Shown: in pieces, positions 1 through 10,906 of the stretch
Layout of the letters: each line of letters opens with the position of its first letter
How positions within the stretch are numbered: position 1 is the first letter of the stretch
Assembly (NCBI GenBank): GCA_034696485.1
Contig: JAQIWT010001186.1
Coordinates: 1-12,029, forward strand
From: Isohypsibius dastychi
Lineage: Eukaryota; Tardigrada; Eutardigrada; Parachela; Isohypsibiidae
DNA length: 12,029 nucleotides
Direction of reading: 5' to 3'
Position numbers and translations under genes: made by a program
Notes under the pieces: generated by a model
What the model saw: only the letters and a program-made list of their open reading frames with translations
What the model was told of the DNA's origin: nothing
The model's database searches: none

Positions 1-2515
<2,515 letters not shown>

Positions 2516-2559
2516 TCGAAGCTCGAAAACCACCTGGTTCGATTTGAACCAGTTAGAGC
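2516..2559 (-). promoter_or_regulatory. 5' leader exon segment of the GH31 gene, preceded by a splice acceptor
   Basis: Read on the minus strand, a run of T and C (ctgtttttttctcgcgtcag) ends in an AG at 2561-2560, and the GH31 ATG follows 44 bp later. This is a good 3' splice site, so the mRNA leader probably begins after an upstream 5'-UTR intron, or at a trans-splice site. I could not identify the matching donor. The leader contains the hairpin at 2534-2552. Confidence 0.5.
2534..2552. repeat. Perfect 7-bp stem / 5-nt loop hairpin in the GH31 5' leader
   Basis: CTGGTTC (2534-2540) and GAACCAG (2546-2552) are exact reverse complements around a 5-nt loop. The hairpin ends 18 nt upstream of the GH31 start codon on the minus strand, so it would fold in the leader mRNA just before the start. 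It could be chance, or it could affect initiation. Confidence 0.5.
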
Positions 2560-4189
2560 CTGACGCGAGAAAAAAACAGAGACCAGACAATGCCGAGCAA
2601 TGGAAGAGAAAGCAAAACAATTCGTCTGACCTAAATCTTAGGCTGTGTTGTTATCTGTTGAGCTGAGTTTGGGAGGGGCGAAATGGTTATCAGGCAAGCA
2701 GAAGTGCAAATAATGGAATCACAGGATTCATGTTCAAATACAACCGAAAACGTGACCCATGAGTTGCCCAACCCAGCCCGACATTGCCGATCGGTGGTTG
2801 CTTTACGAACCAAGTCATGATCCACAATGGTATCATGACAATTTATCAAATACGCCAAGGCTCCGTTGGTAACGCATTTAATCTGCAAATTCCACGTCAT
2901 TTACCCAAAATTAGTGGCGTGGCACATGTCTTGCTTTTTGAATGAAGAAGTTGCTGCTTAAAAAACATGTCGATTGAGATCAGATTTTAATCTTCGCAAG
3001 AATATCCAGGCCCCTTGGGCTTTGAACATGCTAGATACCTGGAGGAGACGTTGGGCTGGCTGCGTTTCTTCAGATACCCAAGCAGCAATCACGGGACTTC
3101 TCACGAAGCTTTGAGAGACGCTTGTTTTCGGAGGTCGGCGGAAAATTCGTTTTGAATTGATTTGAGCGAATAAAATAAAAAATTGAACTGGAAGTCAAGT
3201 AGGAGTTCATTATAATATGTAATCGGCAAAGCCCTCGACGCATTTCATTTTTGTCCATCTTCACATCTCCATGGCGCTTTTTGGTAAAAAAAAATTCCCT
3301 GAACGAGGAGAAAACCTTAAATCTACACAGTACATCCTTTCGTCAAATCAAAAGTCAAATGACGCAGTCACACTCTTTGACGTCGTCAATACTGGAGATA
3401 GTACTGATAAGAAAAATCCCACCGTAATCGTTTTTCTAACTCTTGACTTGATAAATGATTCGGTAAAAGATGATGTGGGTAATAATCAAAACTGAAGAGG
3501 AACGGCGGAAAAGGGCTACACAAGAGATATGAATTTCCTAAAATGCGCCATTCTTGGCACTGCATCACTCACAAGGAAATTCTTGTTAGAGAGCCATACT
3601 GTCGACTTAAACTGTACCAGCAGTGACGGTGTTCCAGTAACGCTCTGAATTTTTGAAATCGAGGTACATTTCACGGTATTTCGTTCGGCCACCGCAAAAT
3701 ACCCTTTCTTCCAAGTGAATAGAGTGCTGAGCTAATTTTGGATTGCGACTATGCAGGATGTCAAACGGAGTAGGCACCCCACCTGGAAAATCCAGCTGCG
3801 AACTTCATGCCCTGTTCTGTCTTGGCGGTTGATGTTGACAAACCAGCGTTAGATGGATGACAGTCGCAGACTCTGAAGCGCCCTGCTTGGATCGACAGAA
3901 GAACTGTTCATTAAGGAGAAGCGGTTGATCTTGTTCTCGAGCCGACGATGACTGACAGCCTCAACTAGAGATCGTGACTGTCTTCAGGATCCACTTCACC
4001 AGCAAGCTACCCATGCAGTCTGTCCGCGAGAGGCGAAATTCACAATACAGTTCGCACGCAGAGCCCAACAATATCCTATAGAGAAGCCCATCTCTGCTGC
4101 ATGCACACTCATCATTGAAATTGCCATAAAACCATGGCATCTTTGGTGTTTGGGAAATCGCAAGCTGACTGTCTGACTTCTCCGCAACT
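2560..4189. other. Intergenic region between divergent GH31 and sulfotransferase genes
   Basis: About 1.6 kb without a defensible gene. It should hold the promoters of both flanking genes, but I see no clear TATA box with an initiator for either. It includes an ATG-started 89-codon frame on the minus strand (2631-2900) and a 74-codon frame on the plus strand (3271-3495, good ATG context). Neither resembles a family I know. The one stretch that reads like protein is 3607-3804 on the minus strand, listed separately. Confidence 0.6.
3607..3804 (-). CDS. Possible terminal exon of an unidentified minus-strand gene
   Basis: This is a stop-bounded open frame of 65 codons with no start codon suited to a gene of its own. 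It contains natural-looking segments such as GGVPTPFDILHSRNPKL and TKYREMYLDFKNSERYWNT and ends in TAA at 3607-3609. A plausible acceptor (ggattttccag) lies at about 3783, which would give a last exon of 3607-3782. I do not recognise the protein, and I found no convincing upstream exon between 3805 and 4189, where the divergent sulfotransferase promoter should lie. It could be a gene fragment, a pseudogene relic or chance. Confidence 0.22.
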   Translation of the reverse strand, partial: SSQLDFPGGVPTPFDILHSRNPKLAQHSIHLEERVFCGGRTKYREMYLDFKNSERYWNTVTAGTV

Positions 4190-5439
4190 ATGGACGAGAA
4201 GGAAAATCCTCCCAACAAGTTCTACAAGCACAAGTACGACGACCCTTTATTCAGGTGAGTCCTTGAAATTAACCCTACATAATCATACAAATTTCACAAG
4301 ACCTTGTGTTAGGAAGGAGTACAGGGGTGTCAAAGTCCCTTTCCCGTTCTGGCAGACTCTTCCCGAAATCGAGCAGTTCCAAGGCCACGAAAACGACGTC
4401 GTCATAAACTCGTTCCCGAAGTGCGGTATGCGTTCTATGTTTGTGTGAAAGGTCATCACAACAAACATTGTTATTCAGGGACTTCGCTGATGGCGGTAAT
4501 TGTTCATCTCATCCAGAATGATGCCAACCCAGACTGCCTATCCGGTGACAAGCCGATGGACGATATTGTCGAGTATATGGAACAATGGCTGCCGGGAGCA
4601 GCAGTTGGATCGCGACCCATCGATCGACTGAATGCTCATGCACCACCACGAACATATTTTACTCATATTCCAATCAACGCATTACCGGGAAGTATCACAG
4701 AGAAATCGAAGGTCACCAGAACCAAGAAGTTCTGGGAATACGTTTTAAATTAAAGATTGTTCACACAGATTGTATATGTTGCTCGAAACCCGAAAGATGC
4801 CATGGTTTCATTCTACCATTTTTGCCGATCGATCATTTCACTTGATTTCCAGGGCAGCCTGGAGGATTTTGTTGGGGACTTCATCAAGGATGACGTGGCT
4901 TATGGGCCATTTTTCGAGCATTTGGCACAAGGTTGGGAGAACAGGGACAAACCAAACGTCATTCTCGTGACTTTTGAGGAGTTGGTTCAGGTCAGTTTAT
5001 TCTCAGTTGAGAAAATCGCGGTGGCCAGAGGACCTTTGCTATATCGAAGCGTGAAATTTAGGTGCTGTTCTTTGCTGCAGGACCAGAAAAATGTTGTGAA
5101 GAGACTTGCAACTTTCTTAGAAAAAGACCTTAGTGAAGAACAGCTGGATGCCGTCGTGGAAAATTGTCGATTTGACAACATGAAGAAGAATAAGAATACG
5201 AATCGTTCAGTGCAGACCACCCGTGGAACCATGGATTTCAAGGTGTCAAGCTTCTTGCGATCTGGTATAACTAATGCACACGATTGTTCTCCACTTAACT
5301 AGCTTGCATCTTAGGGGTAGTCGGCAACTGGAAACGTCAAATCACCGTTCAGTTGAATGAAGATATTGATGCGTGGATCGCTAAAGAGGAATCCCGACTG
5401 CGTGAAAGACTGACTGGCCTCACTTTAGAATACGAATGA
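4190..5439 (+). CDS. Cytosolic sulfotransferase (SULT family), complete, six exons, 313 aa
   Basis: Exons are 4190-4254, 4313-4425, 4479-4711, 4769-4990, 5081-5264 and 5315-5439, with introns of 58, 53, 57, 90 and 50 bp. All are GT...AG and in phase; the TGA is at 5437-5439. SULTs move a sulfuryl group from PAPS to hydroxyl or amine groups of small acceptors in the cytosol. Visible motifs: the 5'-phosphosulfate loop FPKCGTS (Lys58; usual form PKSGTTW), catalytic His122 in FTHIP, the 3'-phosphate-binding stretch ARNPKDAMVS (Arg143, Ser151), RSGVVGNWK (271-279), and directly after it a full KxxxTVxxxE dimerisation motif (279-288). Length is normal for the family (about 290-310). The usual Lys two residues before the catalytic His is Phe120. 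The start ATG has A at -3 and G at +4. The acceptor substrate cannot be predicted. Confidence 0.95.
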
Positions 5440-6018
5440 ACTCACCGTTCTCAAGATGTGTCTTACAAATCACTTGAAACTGTACGACGTGGAATTCTGT
5501 CAAACTTTTTAATGATTTCGCTGAATTATTTTGTCAACTGACTCAAACCAGATCGTTTGGGGAGACTTGTTTGTTGAATGCAGTTACTGGCATCAGGCTA
5601 TGACCTTAAGTTTTTAGCAAGAAATGCTATTTTCCCAGAATTAAGGCCGAAGAGGAAAATGCCTCTTTGTATGACATCATCATCAGCTAGGACCTCTGTC
5701 AGCATGTGACTATCAGAGCCAAACAATCAATACATACCTTAGTGACTTATGCATGATTCGGAAGTCTACCATCAACATACACATGAATAAAAAACCATTT
5801 TTCTCGCTTAATCATAGTTTTCACCCAGTTGGAAAATTTGGTATCTGGATCTCTTGAATCAAGGAAACATATTAACGGCTGGCTACACATCAGTTTAGGC
5901 AAACAAGATGACGAGTAGTTTGCAATTCTACAAACCCCCAAGACTAAAACTAGTCTCATTAAATGCATTATAAAGAGTCAGTCAAATCAACATATTTCGT
6001 TCGAAGAGCCACAAAAGG
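5440..6018. other. Tail-to-tail intergenic region between sulfotransferase and tetraspan genes
   Basis: This region holds the 3' UTRs of both convergent genes. On the plus strand an AATAAA lies at 5786-5791, about 350 bp after the sulfotransferase stop, and is a possible poly(A) signal for it. I see no canonical AATAAA on the minus strand for the tetraspan gene. There is no coding potential I would defend. Confidence 0.6.
5786..5791 (+). terminator. Possible poly(A) signal of the sulfotransferase gene
   Basis: This is the first AATAAA I find downstream of the sulfotransferase stop. The implied 3' UTR of about 350 bp is long for so compact a gene, so an earlier non-canonical signal is possible. 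Confidence 0.3.
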
Positions 6019-6885
6019 TCACACTGTCTCGAGCAAGCCTTCTTCCGTTATTGCCTGGTGAGAATAGCCTGGTGGTTTCGGCCCTCGTTCAGCTGTAATC
6101 TTCAAATCTTCAACCCTGGAATACGAAGGTGGGAAAACGCTCGGTTCACAACCGTTCAGTAAGGTCATCGTATCCGGATCTTTTTTCACAGTTTCAACAT
6201 GGCCCTTGGAACCTCTCGTATAACGCGGTGGTCTACTTGATGCAGTCTGCGCCACTGGCGGAGCAGATGACACTGGTTCCGTTCTGGACTCCCCACAAAC
6301 ATTCAGAACAAATCCGAGAATAATGAACGATCCGATCAAGCTGGCCAACGACAGCAGAACATCACCCGAATTGCGGATCTGGACTTCTAGGTTGCGGATT
6401 TGATAAATGGATATAGCCATGGTTGATACCGCGCAGATCATGTTGATCACGATGAAGCCTGTTAGAAGTAACATGAGTCTGAACACGGTTCGTCGGAGTT
6501 TGGCCGAAAGGACGACCACAGGGCATTTCGCGCTGAAGGTTGAATGGAGAAGGGACGTCACAATCACTGCTCCAGTGATCGTCGTCCAAATGAATAGAAC
6601 GATTATGTCCGGGGATATTACTGAAAGAAATGAAGATGGAGCAAAACGCCTTGGTGTTTAAGCATTGGACTTACTGCTTGAGACAGTCAGAAGAACGGTC
6701 AGAGTTACGATGCCCGATAGGACCATGAACACCCCACAGAGAATGAGGAAGGTGCGGATTTCAGTGCAGGTCAGTGGTCCTGATGAGGTTGCCTCCAGTG
6801 CACGGCTGTGACCTCGAAAGGGAATTGACATTTTTGAAGGCTGTTGCTGCCTCTGCATATTCATAATTATCGCCATTGAAGCCAT
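6019..6885 (-). CDS. Four-transmembrane protein with three C-terminal PPxY motifs, complete, two exons, 270 aa
   Basis: Exons are 6885-6675 and 6620-6019, separated by a 54-bp intron (GTAAGT...TTTCAG) joined in phase; the stop is TGA at 6021-6019. Four hydrophobic segments lie at about 45-67, 75-96, 118-142 and 157-179, with short loops and a short N-terminal tail. This predicts a tetraspan protein with both ends in the cytosol. It lacks the large CCG-bearing loop of true tetraspanins; the layout is more like MS4A/sarcospan-type small tetraspan proteins, but I see no diagnostic motif. The roughly 90-residue Pro/Ser-rich tail carries PPRY (201-204), PPSY (234-237) and PPGY (253-256), the known ligands of WW domains such as those of Nedd4-family ubiquitin ligases. 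The start ATG sits in an ideal ACCATGG context; the frame upstream has only TTG and a splice-acceptor-like CTCAG. Function unknown. Confidence 0.85.
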
Positions 6886-8886
6886 GGTGAACAGATCTGA
6901 GATAAACAAATTGCAGAATCTGAATCAGTCGGTCGGTTTGTTATTCTACGGCAAATGCACGGTAGAGAGAGAAATGCCAGCACGCGCAGATAAAACAAAT
7001 CGATAATGTGGCTGCGCTTTTCGAGCAAGGGAAGAGAAGGATGAGAAACGCATTGCTGTTTTGTGTATTTCTGACATGCGGCTTTCTCAGCAGGGAGAAG
7101 ATGATGGATCAGGAGGTTTGTAGTGATTCGATTGCTTTTTTGCTCCCCTCATGGTTCCTACACAGAGCACTCCCACACAAGAGCAGAAAACCACTTTTAT
7201 AGCAAACCTCTTTTCCGGTAGGGTTTTCACATTATTTTGCCCTTGAAATGACTTTTATTGTTGTTGTTTAATAGGGAACTGGGTTTATAATGTAAAAGCC
7301 GTTAGGCTATATTTCAGGAGATGCTTTTTTTGCTGTAATTCATCTAAAAATCTGTAGAAGAGCTTAAACGACTCCCCGTGGAAAATAAATCTTGACTAGT
7401 GAAGCGTATTTCTGATTGCATGCAGAACAGATTTTAGCTGTGCGAAAAACTGAAGGTCACCAGCAGAAATTTTGAAGATTGTCGGTAGAAACGGCTACAA
7501 GTGTTATTTTTTCAAATTGGAAATTGAAACCAAAAAGGAAGCTGAATTTCGAAGGTTGGATGATTGCATGGCATTGCAATGATCTCAACCGAAATTTTTA
7601 ACTAAGACAAAACACAACACACACAACAACTCATTTAACGGAGTTTGGTTTAAAGGTCAGCTCGTATATACCAAACTCAAAAATTCACCGGCAACTGTTG
7701 AAGGTCAGATGATGAAACTCATTTTCAGCAAAAATAAATCAGTTTACGAAAGTGTGTATTTCGCCAAGTTGAATAAGGTGATGTGCATCCTTACCGAAAA
7801 AGAAAATTCAAAAAAATCAAGACAATGTCCACCCTACCGAAAACCGCAATCACAGAAAGCGTCTATAAGACATTTTTTGAGGATTCTATGACGGGCGTAC
7901 GACCCCTTGGTGCGTCAACCCACCTAGAGTATTTTAGAGGTTACCCCAATGAGAGTGACACGAAATATCAGGGACTTAAGTCTCTTAAACTCTGTAGAAA
8001 ATTCTCATTCCCACTGCTATATTTCCGCATACAAGAACTGCTGATAAAGATCAACCGAAAATTCGTTCCTCGACCAATCTCATGATCTTGGAGCGCGTTT
8101 TGGATCACCAAAGTCCTTCAGAACGCATGACCGTTCAGTTCAGGTGAACTTTACATCAACATTCTTTAAACGGCTTTGTACCACTATAACATGTTTTGTT
8201 AACAAGTGAAGGAACATTTAGAGCTATCTGCCGTAGTTCAAGGATGACCTGATCAGCTGGGGATTCCACATCAAGAACTTAACTTTACTATCATCATCCA
8301 AAAACACTCGCTTCCAGTCACTCATGAATCATCTCAAGAAGATTCACCCCAAACCCACGCTGGGCAGTTCAAGAGAGTGTCCATGTTGGGACTTTTTCCA
8401 TGGATATTGATGTTCTGTATTAAAGTTTAGGCTTGCAGCATTCGGTTTTTGTGATTTTTCCCTGATTCCAGATTTCTCAAAGAGCGCTGCTGGATCATTG
8501 AAGCTATCCAGGTCATTTGTAGCTTTAGAAGCGTTTTATCTTCAAAAAAGAATAAACCAGCAAATTTAGAAGTCTTTCGAAGGAAGATAAGCAAATTGGA
8601 ACGGATCAAGTTCAACCCTTACTGAAAAATCGCAAAAAGTTAGCTGCTTCTGTGTACAGTTGGGTTCAAAATAGTAACTTTTTAAATTGCTGTTAGTACA
8701 CTCAGCCAACTGTTCTTGACAGAAGATGCTTCCAACTGAAGCCATTCAACATACGTACACCATAATCAAACACACCAACAACGGACTATCGGTGACTCCG
8801 TTGTATTACGTTGTGCTCCATCGTCAGCCCATCATATCTCAGATAAGTCACCTGATTTTGGAAACACTCCCAGAGAATAAATTGCA

Positions 8887-9043
8887 TACTCCGTTCTCGG
8901 ATTCAACTGCACCCCCTTTTCGCTGTATCGATCGGCTCACCACACCCACTATGCGTGAGCCCCGAGTGCACCCTCCAACCGCGCACTTGGTGAGCCAATT
9001 GGCGCAGTGAAAAGGAGGTGCAGTTGAATCCGAGAACGGAGTA
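8887..9043. repeat. 157-bp foldback (inverted-repeat) element with 55-bp arms
   Basis: The arm at 8887-8941 and the reverse complement of 8989-9043 align over 55 bp without a gap, with 48 identical positions, around a 47-bp spacer. The outer 27 bp, starting TACTCCGTTCTCGGATTC, are identical; all seven differences lie in the inner half. The ends are sharp, because similarity stops just outside TACTCCG/CGGAGTA. Such a palindrome could be a MITE-like foldback element or a hairpin RNA precursor. I see no transposase and no convincing target-site duplication beyond a possible TA. Confidence 0.8.
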
Positions 9044-9130
9044 AGCCACCGGGGTCAAGTCCAAAATAAGTTCTGCTGCTCTTACCGAGCTGAAAAACTG
9101 TGCTCTGTGTAAAATGATTTCCTACGAAAG

Positions 9131-9222
9131 GTAATATATATATATTGTAATACAAAATAATGTAATATGTAATGTACTAGTAATATAAATAATACAACAT
9201 ATTTGGGGGGGGGGGGAGGGGG
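9131..9222. repeat. AT-rich microsatellite followed by a poly-G tract
   Basis: A TA run and degenerate TAATA/TGTAATA units occupy about 9131-9203. They are followed directly by twelve G, one A and five more G (9205-9222). This is simple-sequence DNA; the G tract could form a quadruplex on the plus strand and is prone to length error. Confidence 0.85.
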
Positions 9223-9891
9223 TCAAACATCGACAATTTCTAGACATTGTCAATACATTTGTAACATTTCCCACGCCCAGTTAAGTTTGGCTGAGAGTTC
9301 TTTTAACCGTATATGTAGCCTATACTATAGTACGAGCAACGCCGACTCTTTGCCATCTTATACAGATGAACAGATTTAAAGTCTATATTAATGAAAAGGA
9401 GGAGTGGTTTCAGCAGAATGATGGAAACAGTGCAATCGCCAGGCTTGTCGTCAAAACATTATATTTTGCTCTGCTCACGTGGACAATCTTAAGGATAGCT
9501 TTAGAACGCTACAAGACATGACCGAAGATTTTCTAGTATTTGTATGCACCCATTGCACTGCTGTCATTCGACGCAGTACATTATGCACACATTGAAGTGG
9601 GACATTGTGACGTCATCTGTTTTCCTTCGCCAATTTATCTCTATTGAAAAACGATAGAATAACTGCTTGTTCAGCACAAGGCAGCCGCTTGCAATCGCTA
9701 TCTCACGTTGCGCCACTTTATTCAGGTTTTCAACAGCTTTCTCTCGCAATAACCAGCTCAGTTTACACAAGCAGATTTCGGCTAATCTAGCTAATCCGGG
9801 GGTTTCTCGAGTCAATAGAATATGTGCGCTCTGGTGAATGTCGAACATTTCCTATTGATTTGTTGCGTAGATATCTGGTAGCGGGTTGGAG

Positions 9892-9898
9892 TATATAA
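9892..9898 (+). promoter_or_regulatory. TATA box of the FABP-type gene
   Basis: TATATAA lies 100 bp upstream of the FABP start codon, in a GGAGTATATAACGG context. Transcription would be expected to start about 30 bp downstream, near 9922, giving a leader of roughly 75 nt. This is the only clear core-promoter element in the window and would fit a strongly or tissue-specifically expressed gene. Confidence 0.55.
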
Positions 9899-9997
9899 CG
9901 GCCTGTTTCTCATCGCCTTGACATTTTGTAGCTGTACCTTTCAGCTGTTCAGAACTCACTTTTTCTTAAAGCTTCAATCTTCCTTAAAACTTTCATC

Positions 9998-10709
9998 ATG
10001 TCGATCACAGGGAAATATGAAGTGGTCAAAGAGAATAACTTTGATGCGGTCATGGTTGCAAGCGGAGCGAAGCCAGAAATGATCGGTAAGCCAGTTCGCA
10101 AGCAAGCTTTTAGATAACTGACTGTAACTGACCTCTTACTCATTTGTTGCTGATGGTACTTCAATAAATCGACAGCTTATTGAATTGTTTTTACTTAACT
10201 CCAGTTGGTTGAAGCCGTTTAGGCGTTTTGAAAGTGGGATCTTTCAGAACTATCTCTTATTCTCACTCAAACGGCATGTTTGGTGAAAAGCATCAATTTG
10301 TGACCTTTGAAGATCATGTTCAATCTTTCCCCTTGCATTTTCCAGAAATGGCGAAGAAAATGAAAGTCCAATCCGAGGTCCAAGACAAGAAAGACGAAAT
10401 CGCCTTCACATTCACGTCGGGTGGTGTGACTGTCGATCAGTTCAGTGTGCGTTTTGACAAAGGAACTAACCACAACACCCCTGATGGGCGTCAGGTCACG
10501 GCTACCATGACGCGCAAGCCGAATGGGGGACTTACTCAGGTTGACAAATTCGCTAATGGATTCGTCCTGACCTTGGACTATGAGTTTAACGCTGACGGAC
10601 TGGTTCTGGTAAGACTCCATTGTGCCTTTATCATAAACCTTTATCATTATTTCTGCAGGGATACAAATGGGATGGAGGAAGCGCCACGCAACACTACAAA
10701 CGACTTTAG
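9998..10709 (+). CDS. Intracellular lipid-binding protein (fatty-acid-binding protein type), complete, three exons, 133 aa
   Basis: Exons are 9998-10085, 10346-10608 and 10659-10709, with introns of 260 and 50 bp (GTAAGC...TTCCAG and GTAAGA...TGCAG) and the stop TAG at 10707-10709. The product is 133 aa, the standard size of a ten-strand FABP barrel. It opens with the family's first strand and helix (GKYEVVKENNFDAVMVASG). It carries NTPDGRQVTATMT at about 74-86, where the family has a D-x-R-x-V-x-S strand turn, and ends in GYKWDG...HYKRL. There is no signal peptide, so it should be cytosolic and bind fatty acids or similar lipids. The usual C-terminal Arg-x-Tyr ligand anchor reads Gln128-His-Tyr130, so ligand preference may differ. 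The secreted FABP-like SAHS proteins of tardigrades are an alternative relative, but those have signal peptides. A second acceptor at 10222 would add 41 in-frame codons. Confidence 0.9.
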
Positions 10710-10900
10710 TCATTGTATTCATACTAGACCCACTTTCGGTGCACTTTATGTGATGCAACTTATAAATCGTCTTCTTGTATGAAATCAGAAGAACGCACTC
10801 GTAGTTTGAACATCTAGATGATGAAAGTCGCTCCCGTTGGGTTTATTTCTTCACCTCACTTCGTGTAGAAATAATGCTGATTTTGTCACAGAGCACTCAG

Positions 10901-10906
10901 ATTAAA
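10901..10906 (+). terminator. Possible poly(A) signal of the FABP-type gene
   Basis: ATTAAA, the commonest variant of the canonical hexamer, lies about 190 bp after the FABP stop codon. It is a plausible 3' end but not proven. Confidence 0.3.

Larger units (their letters stand above)
6886..9891. other. Long intergenic region upstream of the tetraspan and FABP genes
   Basis: Three kilobases separate two divergent genes, and I can defend no gene here. The region contains the tetraspan 5' leader with an acceptor-like CTCAG at 6900-6897 (minus), a short frame opening with a signal-peptide-like segment (7041-7202), an AC-rich patch near 7610-7630, an 8-bp inverted repeat (GAGTTTGG at 7641-7648, CCAAACTC at 7671-7678), and open stretches at 7783-8085 and 8237-8410. 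It also holds the foldback element at 8887-9043 and low-complexity DNA at 9131-9222. Much of it is AT-rich and stop-dense. Confidence 0.55.

Noticed and set aside
5243-5264. Earlier donor AAG|GTGTCA ending sulfotransferase exon 5
   Set aside because: It breaks the phase with the last exon. The GTATAA donor after 5264 is in phase and yields KVSSFLRSGVVGNWK, as expected for SULTs.
7783-8085. 100-codon plus-strand frame
   Set aside because: It resembles no family, its nominal start is within AT-rich sequence and no splice partners were found.
8237-8410. Possible BED-type zinc finger or hAT transposase fragment (SLMNHLKKIHPKP)
   Set aside because: Only the HxxxxH half resembles a BED finger; the preceding C-x2-C is absent, the frame is short and no transposase motifs are nearby. 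An ATTAAA at about 8419 does not rescue it.
8726-9010. 94-codon ATG-started plus-strand frame
   Set aside because: It runs through one arm and into the other arm of the foldback element, has low-complexity composition and no motif, and is most likely chance.
9564-9848. 94-codon ATG-started minus-strand frame next to the FABP promoter
   Set aside because: The helical composition looks faintly like the region after a BTB domain, but no motif is firm and no further exons were found. Worth a database search, not a gene call.
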